A program made the translations under genes and the position numbers. From positions 1 through 64,000 of the forward strand of contig NZ_CANMJE010000014.1 in assembly GCF_947498095.1 (NCBI RefSeq): a DNA stretch of 64,000 bases, given 5' to 3'. The DNA comes from an uncultured Shimia sp. GTDB lineage: Bacteria; Pseudomonadota; Alphaproteobacteria; Rhodobacterales; Rhodobacteraceae. The first letter of the stretch is position 1. Every line of letters starts with the position of its first letter. Shown here piece after piece: positions 16,679 to 24,545 of the stretch. Under the pieces are notes generated by a model, which worked only from the letters and a program-made list of their open reading frames with translations, searched no databases and had not been told where the DNA came from.

Positions 16679-16815
16679 CCTAGCCGATACGGTCCGTTGT
16701 GTCATTGTGGCTGGTACCTGGTATCTGGTGGCCGGGGGTATGCCGAGACCTAAGCCCGACAGATCGCCACCGCACACCGAAGCACGGAAAGTTACACAGC
16801 GGGGCTTAATGCTCT

Positions 16816-16883
16816 TTTTGTAACGAGTATTTAAGCCTATTCGCCATTATGATGGCCAATTAATAAAAATAACCGTTACAAAA
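16816..16883. promoter_or_regulatory. Inverted repeat upstream of the SprT-like gene
   Basis: TTTTGTAACG (16816-16825) and CGTTACAAAA (16874-16883) are exact inverses 48 bp apart, in the AT-rich gap before the gene at 16938. They look like two operator half-sites or two binding sites for a regulator. A 27-codon frame at 16740-16823 overlaps the left arm and I do not call it a gene. Confidence 0.45.
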
Positions 16884-16937
16884 GCGCTTGCACATACCGC
16901 GTTTCGCTCCTATTTCGGTCTCGAAAAGGGGAAACAG

Positions 16938-17594
16938 ATGCGCAAGAAAGCCACAACACGGGAAGTTATCCGGGCCGAAGCCTTGGGTAAAACCGTATCC
17001 AAACAAACAATGATCAAGACGGAACGCTTTGTTGAAGGCGTGTTCTCTGAACTGACGGACCTGCCTATTTCCCTTCGTCACGATTGGACTATCCGGTCTT
17101 TGACCGCGAAGAAGTCAGTGAGCAAAGGCGGGAAATACAAGGCGCGGTTCCGTAACTATGAGTTGGACGCCGCCGATCAGTTTGGTGAAGACGGTGCAGG
17201 TGTTGCGCTGCGTCTGATCCGCTATGTTGATGACGATACGGATTTTGACGCTTTGGTCGATTGGACTGAATATCCTTCGTTTGCCGCCGATCCCGAAATC
17301 GGAAGCCTGTTTCGCATAACCACATGGGACTCCCTGCGCTGCCTTGTGGCGCACGAAGTGGCCCATGCTGTCGATTTCCACCAAGGTGGCGATGGTGGTC
17401 ATCGTGAAAGCTGGAAGGCGATCTATCGCGACTATCGCAAGCGTCTGGGATTGGTCCGTGTCGCCCCGTTAACCTCAACGGCGACAGACACAACCTGCAA
17501 CCACTGCGGAGAACTTTTCATCCCCGCCCGTAAGAATACAAAGTATTGCAGCACCAAGTGCCGTGTCGCAGCGCACCGGGAGTCGAAGCGATGA
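16938..17594 (+). CDS. SprT-like zinc metalloprotease domain protein with C-terminal zinc finger
   Basis: 218 residues. The HExxH motif is VAHEVAHAVDFHQ near residue 140, with the third His in GGHRESWKAIYRDYRKRLG about 15 residues on, as in the SprT family (bacterial SprT, eukaryotic Spartan). The tail CNHCGELFIPARKNTKYCSTKC is a CxxC...CxxxC zinc finger. SprT-type proteins act on DNA-protein crosslinks or bind DNA, so a role in element replication or host interference is possible. A GC-matched start ATG 16938 follows GGGGAAACAG. Its stop overlaps the next start (ATGA). Confidence 0.8.
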   Translation: MRKKATTREVIRAEALGKTVSKQTMIKTERFVEGVFSELTDLPISLRHDWTIRSLTAKKSVSKGGKYKARFRNYELDAADQFGEDGAGVALRLIRYVDDDTDFDALVDWTEYPSFAADPEIGSLFRITTWDSLRCLVAHEVAHAVDFHQGGDGGHRESWKAIYRDYRKRLGLVRVAPLTSTATDTTCNHCGELFIPARKNTKYCSTKCRVAAHRESKR

Positions 17595-17875
17595 CCAGCA
17601 TCACCCGCAAGATCGGCGCGAACCGTGGCAAGCCCCGGCTCTGGCTGGAAGGCAAGGTGCTGGTGTCGGCTGGTCTGGACCATGGCAACCGCTGGAACCT
17701 CGTTCCGGTGGAAGGTGGTCTTGATCTGGTCCGAAGCGATGACGGCAAGCGCAAGATCGCCGGAAAGCCCGGTCGACCCATCATCGATCTGGCTGGCGCA
17801 TCGGTCCCTTGGCCCACTGGTACCGTCGTGACGCTGACCTTTAAGCAAGGCAAAGGAGTCATCCATGTCAGATAA
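17591..17875 (+). CDS. Small beta-rich protein resembling the N-terminal region of some cytosine methyltransferases
   Basis: 94 residues from ATG 17591. The sequence KIGANRGKPRLWLEGKVLVSAG, LVPVEGGLDLV, KRKIAGKPGRPIIDL and VTLTFKQGKGVIHV resembles, from memory, the accessory N-terminal segment (NRG.pRiWLEG...sGk...PviD...GvI.l) of some Dcm-type methyltransferases. Here it stands alone with no methyltransferase after it. A role in DNA binding is conceivable. Confidence in the comparison is modest. Confidence 0.5.
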   Translation: MTSITRKIGANRGKPRLWLEGKVLVSAGLDHGNRWNLVPVEGGLDLVRSDDGKRKIAGKPGRPIIDLAGASVPWPTGTVVTLTFKQGKGVIHVR

Positions 17876-18047
17876 TATCGTCCAGTTTCCGACCGCATAT
17901 GAGCCATACGAGGCCCAGCCACAGCCCGTCTCGGTCCGAGTGGTCCTGACACCACCCCCTGCGCCTTTCCTGACGCCTTTGGGCGTACTGGTGGCTGTGT
18001 TGGCTGGTGTGGTGACGTTTGTCGCGGTGTCGGCTTTGATAGGGTAG
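17865..18047 (+). CDS. Small single-pass membrane protein
   Basis: 60 residues. A Pro/Gln-rich cytoplasmic-like N-terminus is followed by one hydrophobic helix (FLTPLGVLVAVLAGVVTFVAVSALIG) that ends at the C-terminus. AAAGGAGTC precedes ATG 17865, and the start overlaps the previous gene by 11 bases. Tail-anchored small proteins in phages can be holin-like or superinfection-exclusion factors; nothing here distinguishes these. Confidence 0.55.
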   Translation: MSDNIVQFPTAYEPYEAQPQPVSVRVVLTPPPAPFLTPLGVLVAVLAGVVTFVAVSALIG

Positions 18048-18059
18048 TGCTTGGCAGGA

Positions 18060-18635
18060 TCAGCGCTCAGAAATGGCCTTCGCCACCGAAGAAATGATAG
18101 CTTCTATATTGTCGTCAGACTGACGGCAGTCGAACGTCATTACATAAACGCTTTGTAGCGCTTGGCCCGGTTCCATGATGGAAATCCCGAGGCTCGATAC
18201 ATACATTCCCTGCCAGTCATTCTTGTAATATCTTCTCAAGGAAAGTGTTCGATTCCCCAGGAATTGCTTCGACATTTTGATGGTATCTGGGCTGAATAAT
18301 GAATCAGAGAAATGGTCGCTGAAAACCAATCTGGTGGAGTTTACTTCCACAATACCATCTCCACTCATAGCCGAGTCGATTAGGATGTCTTGATATGTGT
18401 TTCCAAAATTTACGGATAAGGTCATGCTGTCGCTGCCATGAGTGGAATAAGTAACTCTCAAGCTATCACCAAGACTGAGACTATCTTCGTAACCAGAATA
18501 TTCTACTGGTTTGCCCTCCTCAATTCCGATGATCTTTTGGCTGTTGATGGTGCAATCCATTGAGCCTTCAATGTACTCAGCAAAAGCGGGTGTCGAGCAA
18601 AGGGCGAAGCAAACGGCCAGAAATGTCTCTTTCAT
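18060..18635 (-). CDS. Secreted hypothetical protein (cargo)
   Basis: 191 residues from ATG 18635. A signal peptide is clear (MKETFLAVCFALCSTPAFA) with likely cleavage at AFA-E. Two Cys (MDCTINS near the start and TFDCRQS near the end) could pair in the periplasm. No domain recognised. It is the first of the minus-strand genes at the right end of the satellite, so probably cargo with its own promoter. Base composition is less GC-rich than the neighbouring structural genes, suggesting a different origin. Confidence 0.65.
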   Translation of the reverse strand: MKETFLAVCFALCSTPAFAEYIEGSMDCTINSQKIIGIEEGKPVEYSGYEDSLSLGDSLRVTYSTHGSDSMTLSVNFGNTYQDILIDSAMSGDGIVEVNSTRLVFSDHFSDSLFSPDTIKMSKQFLGNRTLSLRRYYKNDWQGMYVSSLGISIMEPGQALQSVYVMTFDCRQSDDNIEAIISSVAKAISER

Positions 18636-18820
18636 AAAATCATCCAATCATGCGTTCTAGGCTTATGAATAAAGCCTGACGGCGAAATCAATCTTTGAGG
18701 TTCGCCACATCGACAGCCGACAATCCGCCGCCCTGACTGACCTCAGAACTGAGCTTCGCGCAATGAAATCTCCAACGTCGCCTGCACATCGATCCTGCAT
18801 TGGTTTTCCCTGCAAGGGAT

Positions 18821-19351
18821 CTATGTTGAGGCTCGTGCGCGGCGAGATTTCCTGCGCGCGGCGATTGCGCCAAAACACCCTAGACCACCTATTAAGAGCA
18901 TTCCCGCAGCGGGAAGTGGTACTGGAGCGGGTGCTTCGATGCCTTCGGCCTCAAAGCTATAACCAACCAAGAAAAAGTGAGCACTGAACCAAGCCCCCAT
19001 TCGATGCCACCCGTCGACATCCCAATCAACACTGACTTTATAATTTTCGCCATCGGGATTAAACGTGACATAACGTGGATCAGGGTACCTTGGGTCGCTA
19101 TAGTCGTAATTGTAAATCGTGCGATCACCATTGAAGTATGGGATGTTGAAAAACAGTTCGGTGATTTTTCCCTTGCCCAAGTTCCATTCGATTGGTTGGA
19201 TGTAGCTGATTTCCATGCCCAGACCTTCCCAATAGCGATTGTGCTGACTGAAAACGGCCGGGTTATCCTCGTCGATCATGTATGTTGTCGCGGACGCAGT
19301 ACCGGCAAAAGCCAATAGTGCAATCAGAGAAGTCGTAGTTAAGCTTTTCAA
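18821..19351 (-). CDS. VPLPA-CTERM sorting-domain surface protein (cargo)
   Basis: 176 residues. Signal peptide MKSLTTTSLIALLAFAGTASA, a Tyr/Asp-rich middle (YNYDYSDPRYPDPRYVTF), then PVPLPAAGMLLIGGLGCFGAIAARRK. The end is the VPLPA motif, a transmembrane helix and a basic cluster, the tripartite VPLPA-CTERM signal known from Rhodobacteraceae and processed by an exosortase. It should be exported and released or anchored at the surface. No exosortase gene is in the window, so a host enzyme would act. An unusual passenger for a satellite. Confidence 0.8.
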   Translation of the reverse strand: MKSLTTTSLIALLAFAGTASATTYMIDEDNPAVFSQHNRYWEGLGMEISYIQPIEWNLGKGKITELFFNIPYFNGDRTIYNYDYSDPRYPDPRYVTFNPDGENYKVSVDWDVDGWHRMGAWFSAHFFLVGYSFEAEGIEAPAPVPLPAAGMLLIGGLGCFGAIAARRKSRRARAST

Positions 19352-19461
19352 ATCTTTTCTCCAAAAACATCGTCTTTGGATTTTACTTAATGTTTCTCGC
19401 TCAACAGTATTTTCGAATGGTGGTCAAAAGCTTGCTTTATTACGCCAAAGCAAGTTGGGCT

Positions 19462-19755
19462 TCATTTCAACCGCTCGACCTTATCACCACCCCGATTGAT
19501 GTCAGCGCCAAGCATGGCGTCCTGTGCCGCTCCGTCGCCGTGATAGACCAGCCGGTAATCTTTGACCTTATGCTGTCCACAGCGGCGACACCGCGCCCGC
19601 TCAACGGCCTGTGCGACCGTCTCGGGTGGTTTGCTCAATGCGAGCAATACCGGTACTGGCAGGCTGGCATGGTGACCGCAGGCACACTCGCACCAGATCA
19701 AATGTTTCGGGATACTGGTCAGGCGTGTTCCGCCAGCTTTGAGTCGTGCCACCAT
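19462..19755 (-). CDS. Small protein with a zinc-ribbon-like Cys/His pattern
   Basis: 97 residues from ATG 19755. WCECACGHHASLPV and RCRRCGQHK give CxCxxHH...CxxC, likely one zinc site. The end is basic and polar. Unrecognised. It is on the minus strand between the XRE regulator and the surface protein. No overlap supports translation, so confidence is moderate. Confidence 0.5.
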   Translation of the reverse strand: MVARLKAGGTRLTSIPKHLIWCECACGHHASLPVPVLLALSKPPETVAQAVERARCRRCGQHKVKDYRLVYHGDGAAQDAMLGADINRGGDKVERLK

Positions 19756-19788
19756 GTTTTTGGGTGTACTGGAAGTGAAACGGTACGG

Positions 19789-20121
19789 CTACCTTGATTG
19801 CTTCGCCCGCTTTGCGATGAGAAACTCAATTTGCGCTGCGAGTGCCTCAGCTTCGGATGGTTCCAGCAATTCTACTAAGTTTAGCAATTTGTTGTCTTCG
19901 AGGACTATCTCACACTTCAAAAACTGTTCGAGAGTTTTGCCGTAACAATGAGCTACACGTAGAGCGTTCTCGACTGTTGTGGTAGCTCCAGCACGTAATT
20001 TGACCTTGGTTAAAGCGCCCCGTGAGACGCCAGAGTGACGACACACTTCTGCAAGTGTCAGTCCCTCGTTTTCCAAGTGCCAAATCAAGGCGTTTTTGAA
20101 TAGGCCGTCCACAAATTCCAC
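19789..20121 (-). CDS. XRE-family transcriptional regulator (repressor-like)
   Basis: 110 residues from a GTG at 20121; no ATG is available. The helix-turn-helix is LTLAEVCRHSGVSRGALTKVK followed by TTTVENALRVAHCYGKTLEQFL. The C-terminal 40 residues are helical and acidic and may dimerise. Located at the end of the satellite and transcribed against int and the structural genes, it is the best candidate for the element's maintenance repressor. Its operator is not obvious. Confidence 0.75.
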   Translation of the reverse strand: MEFVDGLFKNALIWHLENEGLTLAEVCRHSGVSRGALTKVKLRAGATTTVENALRVAHCYGKTLEQFLKCEIVLEDNKLLNLVELLEPSEAEALAAQIEFLIAKRAKQSR

Positions 20122-20345
20122 ACACTTTTTGGTTGCTAAAACATTTATGTGCAGAAGGGCGATTGTTGGTCAATGTTTCCAATAGCCGCCTATACCTCAG
20201 TTTCTTTCTGGCAAAACGTAAAACGGCCCGCACAAGACGGACCGTTTAGTGAGACATCATCGCAAGCCATAACTGGGACTGCATCATCCAGCCTGACCGC
20301 TCCGTCTCGGGTGGACAATGGCACGGGCAGGGCGGAACGTAAAGA

Positions 20346-20368
20346 ATCAGGGCACACATCAGGGCACA
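20346..20368 (+). repeat. Two 11-bp repeats, probable integrase arm-binding sites (right)
   Basis: Two copies of atcagggcaca with a 1-bp spacer lie 50 bp inside att copy 3. They match the pair at 8286-8307. The rest of the gap 20122-20418 holds no gene I can support. Confidence 0.7.
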
Positions 20369-20418
20369 GATTTCTCCGTGATCCACCTAAGTGATTGTTT
20401 TAGAGGTGATATTATGGT

Positions 20419-20438
20419 GGAATTTGGTAGGCCCGGCA
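20419..20438. repeat. att core copy 3 (overlaps the tRNA 3' end)
   Basis: The 20-bp core covers the CCA end and the last acceptor bases of the tRNA gene. Integration here keeps the tRNA whole, as is usual for tRNA-targeting tyrosine recombinases. Confidence 0.9.
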
Positions 20439-20501
20439 GGACTTGAACCCGCAACCAAAGCGTTATGAGCGCTCTGCTCTAACCAATTGAGCTACAGGCC
20501 C
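20425..20501 (-). tRNA. tRNA with CAT anticodon (Ile2 or elongator Met), integration target
   Basis: 77 nt on the minus strand: acceptor GGGCCTG, D-arm GCTCAATTGGTTAGAGC, anticodon loop CTCATAA, T-arm TTCAAGTC, encoded CCA. The acceptor has a G1-T72 wobble and no C-A mismatch, so it is not the initiator. CAT can be read as Met, or as Ile2 when lysidine is added. The GGGCCtG acceptor and AGCGC anticodon stem favour Ile2 slightly, but tilS-type identity needs comparison. Both mobile elements entered at its 3' end. Confidence 0.92.
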
Positions 20502-20610
20502 ACCGTTTAGGCCCTTTTGCTAACATAAGGCACGCCCGCGTCAAGAGTTACCGTTGCCTGTTGTCAAATGATGGTCTAGTGCCTCTGCAAGTCCTGAAAT
20601 GGAGTGGATT

Positions 20611-21657
20611 ATGAGCGACGGCAAGAACGGCATCACCTATGCAGATGCAGGTGTGGACATCGATGCAGGCAATGCGCTTGTGGACCGGATCAAACCTGCT
20701 GCCAAGCGCACCACGCGCTCAGGCGTGATGGCGGGGCTTGGCGGGTTCGGCGCATTGTTTGACCTGAAAGACGCAGGCTATGTCGATCCGATCCTTGTGG
20801 CGGCCACCGATGGTGTGGGCACCAAGCTGCGGATTGCGATCGATACCGGCAATGTTGACGGCGTGGGGATCGACTTAGTCGCGATGTGCGTCAATGATCT
20901 GGTGTGTCAGGGTGCCGAGCCTCTGTTCTTTCTGGACTATTTCGCAACTGGAAAACTGGAAACAGATCAGGCCGCACGGATCATCGAAGGCATTGCCGAG
21001 GGGTGTTATCAATCCGGCTGCGCACTGATTGGTGGCGAAACCGCCGAGATGCCCGGCATGTACGAAGCGGGTGACTTTGATTTGGCCGGTTTCTCGGTTG
21101 GCGCGATGGAGCGTGGCGCGGATCTGCCGGCTGATGTCGCCGAGGGCGATGTCCTCTTGGGACTGGCGTCTAGCGGCGTGCATTCCAACGGCTACAGCCT
21201 TGTGCGCAAATTGGTTGAGATCTCGGGCCTTGCTTGGGGTGATGAGTGCCCCTGGGCCGAAGGCACTTTGGGAGCGGCTCTGCTGGCCCCCACAAGGCTC
21301 TATGTGAAACAAGCGCTGGCAGCGGTGCGGGCAGGGGGCGTGCATGCTCTGGCCCATATCACTGGCGGTGGGTTGACCGAAAACCTCCCACGGGTTCTGC
21401 CTGATGATCTGGGCGCCGACATAGATCTTAGTGCCTGGGATTTGCCGCCTGTGTTCAAGTGGCTCGCCGCCACGGGCGGTATGGCCGAGGCGGAAATGCT
21501 CAAAACCTTCAACTGCGGTGTAGGCATGATCCTTTCAGTGGCACCTGACCGCGCCGAGGCCGTTGAGGCGCTGCTGCTAGAGCAGGGCGAAACTGTGTAC
21601 CGACTGGGTACTGTGACGTCCGGTGCTGGCATGCGTTACGCGGGTAAGCTGCTGTGA
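20611..21657 (+). CDS. purM: Phosphoribosylformylglycinamidine cyclo-ligase (AIR synthetase)
   Basis: 348 residues from ATG 20611, with GGAG 6 bases upstream; an ATG at 20599 adds four residues. PurM converts FGAM to AIR with ATP in purine synthesis. Family motifs are [43 protein letters not shown], and [16 protein letters not shown]. Length is normal. It overlaps purN by 4 bases (GTGA), a conserved purMN operon. The gene lies 110 bases from the tRNA target. Confidence 0.97.
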   Translation: MSDGKNGITYADAGVDIDAGNALVDRIKPAAKRTTRSGVMAGLGGFGALFDLKDAGYVDPILVAATDGVGTKLRIAIDTGNVDGVGIDLVAMCVNDLVCQGAEPLFFLDYFATGKLETDQAARIIEGIAEGCYQSGCALIGGETAEMPGMYEAGDFDLAGFSVGAMERGADLPADVAEGDVLLGLASSGVHSNGYSLVRKLVEISGLAWGDECPWAEGTLGAALLAPTRLYVKQALAAVRAGGVHALAHITGGGLTENLPRVLPDDLGADIDLSAWDLPPVFKWLAATGGMAEAEMLKTFNCGVGMILSVAPDRAEAVEALLLEQGETVYRLGTVTSGAGMRYAGKLL

Positions 21658-22247
21658 TCCAACGGGTTGCCATCTTTATCTCGGGTGGCGGCTCGAACAT
21701 GGTCAGCCTTGTGCAGGACATGTTGTCGGGTGGCCACCCAGCGACTCCTGTGCTGGTGCTGGCCAACGACGCAGATGCAGGCGGGCTGAAGAAGGCCGCT
21801 GATATGGGTGTTGCAACTGCCGTGGTTGATCACCGCCCTTTCAAAGGTGACCGCCCAGCATTTGAGGCTGCTTTGCAATTGGAACTGGACAAGGTGCAGC
21901 CTGACATCCTGTGCCTGGCCGGCTTCATGCGCGTTCTGACTGAAGGATTTGTCGCCCCTTGGGAAGGGCGCATGTTGAACATTCACCCGTCGCTTTTACC
22001 GAAATACAAAGGGTTGCAAACCCATGCCCGTGCGCTTGAGGCTGGTGAAACGGAGCATGGCTGTTCAGTACATCTGGTGACACCTGCATTGGATGATGGC
22101 CCAATCCTTGGTCAGGCACGCGTGCCAGTATTGGCGGATGACACGCCTGATACCCTTGCGGCGCGGGTTCTTGAGCAGGAACATCGCTTGTATCCGGCCG
22201 CGTTGCGCCGCTTTGCGGCAGGGGATCGCACCCGCTTTGATCTCTGA
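21654..22247 (+). CDS. purN: Phosphoribosylglycinamide formyltransferase
   Basis: 197 residues from GTG 21654, overlapping the purM stop. It transfers a formyl group from 10-formyl-THF to GAR. Motifs: [12 protein letters not shown] for phosphate binding, [42 protein letters not shown] with the catalytic Asn-His, and [13 protein letters not shown] with the catalytic Asp. Translationally coupled to purM. Confidence 0.97.
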   Translation: MIQRVAIFISGGGSNMVSLVQDMLSGGHPATPVLVLANDADAGGLKKAADMGVATAVVDHRPFKGDRPAFEAALQLELDKVQPDILCLAGFMRVLTEGFVAPWEGRMLNIHPSLLPKYKGLQTHARALEAGETEHGCSVHLVTPALDDGPILGQARVPVLADDTPDTLAARVLEQEHRLYPAALRRFAAGDRTRFDL

Positions 22248-22340
22248 CCGCAGCACCTTACTTAAGGTGATTTGCAATTTGACCTATTTCCCCGTAATCC
22301 CTCGGGACCGGGCAGAATTTGAACAAAAAGACACGCTGCA

Positions 22341-23498
22341 ATGAAAACACTGACTACGACCGAGGAACTGGCCTCCTTCTGCGAGATGGCTGCGAGCAAA
22401 CCCTATGTCACAATCGATACCGAATTTCTGCGCGAACGCACCTATTACTCCAAGCTATGCCTGATTCAGCTGGCCGTGCCGGATCACGATGGGGATGATG
22501 CCGTACTTGTTGATCCTCTGGTCAATGGCTTGTCGCTTGAGCCGCTCTATGACCTGTTCCGCAATACAGATGTGGTCAAAGTGTTCCACGCCGCGCGGCA
22601 AGACCTCGAAATCTTTTTTGTCGAAGCGAAGGTGTTCCCCGAACCCTTGTTTGACACGCAGGTTGCCGCCATGGTTTGCGGCTTTGGAGATCAGGTCGGG
22701 TATGAAACGCTGGTGCGAAAGATCGCACGTGAAAGTGTTGATAAATCAAGCCGTTTTACCGATTGGTCGCGTCGTCCGCTGACCGAGGCGCAGCAGCGAT
22801 ACGCGCTGGCAGACGTCACACATTTGCGCCAGATTTACGAGTTTCTCGCGAAAAAGCTGGAAGAAACCGGACGCGCGCATTGGGTGCGGGAAGAGCTGCA
22901 GATTCTGACCCATGAAGACACCTATATCATCAAACCTTCTGAGGCTTGGCGGCGGATCAAAACGCGTACCACAACACCAAAATTCCTGGCCATTGTGCGG
23001 GAATTGGCGCGTTTCCGCGAAGGCTATGCCCAGAGCCGCAACGTGCCGCGCAACCGGGTTTTCAAAGATGATGCGCTGATTGAGCTGGCTTCGACCAAGC
23101 CACAATCGATGCAGGACCTTGGGCGCTCACGCCTATTGTTGCGAGAAGCCCGCAAAGGCGAAATCGCAGACGGGATTCTGAACGCGGTGACACAGGGTCA
23201 GGCTTGCCCGCAGGACCAGATGCCAAAGGTCGTGAATGGCCGCGACAAACAGCAGGTTAATCCGGCATTGGCCGACCTTTTGCGGGTCCTGCTCAAAGCC
23301 AAGACCGAAAGCTCGGGCGTGGCGTCAAAACTGATTGCGCCGGCAGCTGATCTGGATGCAATTGCTTCAGGCGATCGCGATGTTCCGGCACTGAGTGGAT
23401 GGCGCAAAGAGGTCTTTGGCGACGACGCGCTGCGCCTGTGCAATGGTGAGATTGCTCTTGCAGCCAAAGGCAAGAACGTCAAAGTCATCTCTATCTGA
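22341..23498 (+). CDS. rnd: Ribonuclease D
   Basis: 385 residues. A DEDDy 3'-5' exonuclease that trims tRNA and other small RNA ends. Exo I is TIDTEFLRE, Exo II is VFHAARQDLE, and Exo III is YALADVTHLRQIY with the catalytic Tyr and Asp. An HRDC domain follows (FLAIVRELARFREGYAQSRNVPRNRVFKDDALIELA). It is 93 bases from purN and may be transcribed from its own promoter. It faces the lipoprotein gene, with 6 bases between the stops and no evident terminator. Confidence 0.95.
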   Translation: MKTLTTTEELASFCEMAASKPYVTIDTEFLRERTYYSKLCLIQLAVPDHDGDDAVLVDPLVNGLSLEPLYDLFRNTDVVKVFHAARQDLEIFFVEAKVFPEPLFDTQVAAMVCGFGDQVGYETLVRKIARESVDKSSRFTDWSRRPLTEAQQRYALADVTHLRQIYEFLAKKLEETGRAHWVREELQILTHEDTYIIKPSEAWRRIKTRTTTPKFLAIVRELARFREGYAQSRNVPRNRVFKDDALIELASTKPQSMQDLGRSRLLLREARKGEIADGILNAVTQGQACPQDQMPKVVNGRDKQQVNPALADLLRVLLKAKTESSGVASKLIAPAADLDAIASGDRDVPALSGWRKEVFGDDALRLCNGEIALAAKGKNVKVISI

Positions 23499-23504
23499 TT
23501 TGGT

Positions 23505-24002
23505 TTAGCGGCGACGCGCCTGGCGTGCGTTGTCGGCTGCGACGACCTTGATCGTGCGCACGCCTTCCAGCTGTTGATCTGTCAGGTTGTGCGCCACGGT
23601 AACTGTGCGCGCCTGATCGGTCCCACCACGCGTGCCCCATGAGGGATGAACTGCCAACAGTTCATACGTCAGAACGCCATTTTCCGGCTTGCCTTCGTTC
23701 AGGGGCTGCAGTTTCACGCTGAACGCGCCTTGCACGTAAGCCACGCCACTGGCCCGGATCAACGCGCCATCATCCAAGCGTTCGACAACAAGTTCCGTCA
23801 CCTTTTGAACGGGAACGCCCGGGTAGACTTCTTCAGGCCGTGTCGCCAAGGCGTTTTCTTCAGGAATAAGGGGATTACGCTCAGTGGTAGAGCCTGTCGC
23901 CACTTCTTGCGAATTCCCAAACCAGTTCCGCGGATTCAACCGTGTGCTACACGCGCTCAGCACGATTGCCGCTATGGCTAGGCTAAAAGCAATTTTCCGC
24001 AT
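23505..24002 (-). CDS. Conserved lipoprotein of unknown function
   Basis: 165 residues from ATG 24002 (GAGGGTGAGCC upstream). The signal peptide ends in a lipobox, IAAIVLSACSTR, so Cys19 is lipidated; the following Thr/Arg gives no inner-membrane-retention Asp. The mature part is a single alpha/beta-like domain (VTELVVERLDDGALIRASGVAYVQGAFSVKLQPL). Not matched to a named family. It is divergent from sufE. Confidence 0.75.
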   Translation of the reverse strand: MRKIAFSLAIAAIVLSACSTRLNPRNWFGNSQEVATGSTTERNPLIPEENALATRPEEVYPGVPVQKVTELVVERLDDGALIRASGVAYVQGAFSVKLQPLNEGKPENGVLTYELLAVHPSWGTRGGTDQARTVTVAHNLTDQQLEGVRTIKVVAADNARQARRR

Positions 24003-24128
24003 TGGCTCACCCTCATTCTCTTTTCCATCAATTAACGGATTGTGATTGCATTGAAAAGCATCAAGGCAGGGCTGGACCTTTGTCTCTGTGCATCCTAGTT
24101 GATTTGTGCGGAGTAAGGAGAGCCCGGA

Positions 24129-24539
24129 ATGGCCAGCGCGGCGTTTGAAGAGATTGTCGAAGACTTTGAGTTCATGGATGACTGGGAGGACCGGTATCGC
24201 CACGTGATTGATCTGGGCAAGGACATGGACGCGCTGGATGATGCGTTGAAAGTACCAGCAACCAAGGTTGACGGGTGTGCCAGTCAGGTTTGGCTACATC
24301 CCCGGATCGAAGGCGGTGTGTTCTCATTTGACGGTGACAGCGATGCCATGATCGTACGTGGGTTGATCGCGGTTTTGCGTCGTCTTTACAACGGTTTGAC
24401 CCTGGCCGAAGTCGGCAGTGTCGACGCGCGTGCCGAAATGGAACGGCTGGGTATGAATGAGCATTTGTCGTCGCAACGCTCAAACGGTTTGCGGGCCATG
24501 ATTGAGCGCATTCATCAGGTGGCCGCCGACGCGGTTTGA
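24129..24539 (+). CDS. sufE: SufE-family sulfur acceptor protein
   Basis: 136 residues. SufE accepts persulfide sulfur from SufS and passes it on for iron-sulfur cluster assembly. The acceptor Cys is in KVDGCASQVWLHP (about residue 50) and the family pattern DWEDRYRHVIDLGK opens the protein. TAAGGAG lies upstream of the ATG. No suf operon genes are nearby, so this is a detached copy. It converges on the RHH-domain gene. Confidence 0.93.
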   Translation: MASAAFEEIVEDFEFMDDWEDRYRHVIDLGKDMDALDDALKVPATKVDGCASQVWLHPRIEGGVFSFDGDSDAMIVRGLIAVLRRLYNGLTLAEVGSVDARAEMERLGMNEHLSSQRSNGLRAMIERIHQVAADAV

Positions 24540-24545
24540 ACCGCG

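Larger units (their letters stand above)
8168..20418. mobile_element. Capsid-encoding phage-satellite-like element (12.25 kb)
   Basis: Between att copies 2 and 3, the element carries integrase, AlpA regulator, DUF3102 protein, RepA-like ATPase, an iteron-like cluster, two small proteins, two virion-region proteins, an HK97-type major capsid protein, five small overlapping genes, a SprT-like protease, more small genes, then a minus-strand block with secreted proteins and an XRE regulator. I see no terminase, portal, maturation protease, tail or lysis gene. The integrase, AlpA and replication ATPase layout matches P4-like and PICI-like satellites. A self-encoded capsid without packaging genes is unusual. 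I infer a satellite that uses a helper phage for packaging and tails. Confidence 0.75.

Noticed and set aside
16740-16823. 27-codon frame (MPRPKPDRSPP...) before the SprT-like gene
   Set aside because: Too short to support, and it overlaps an arm of the inverted repeat.
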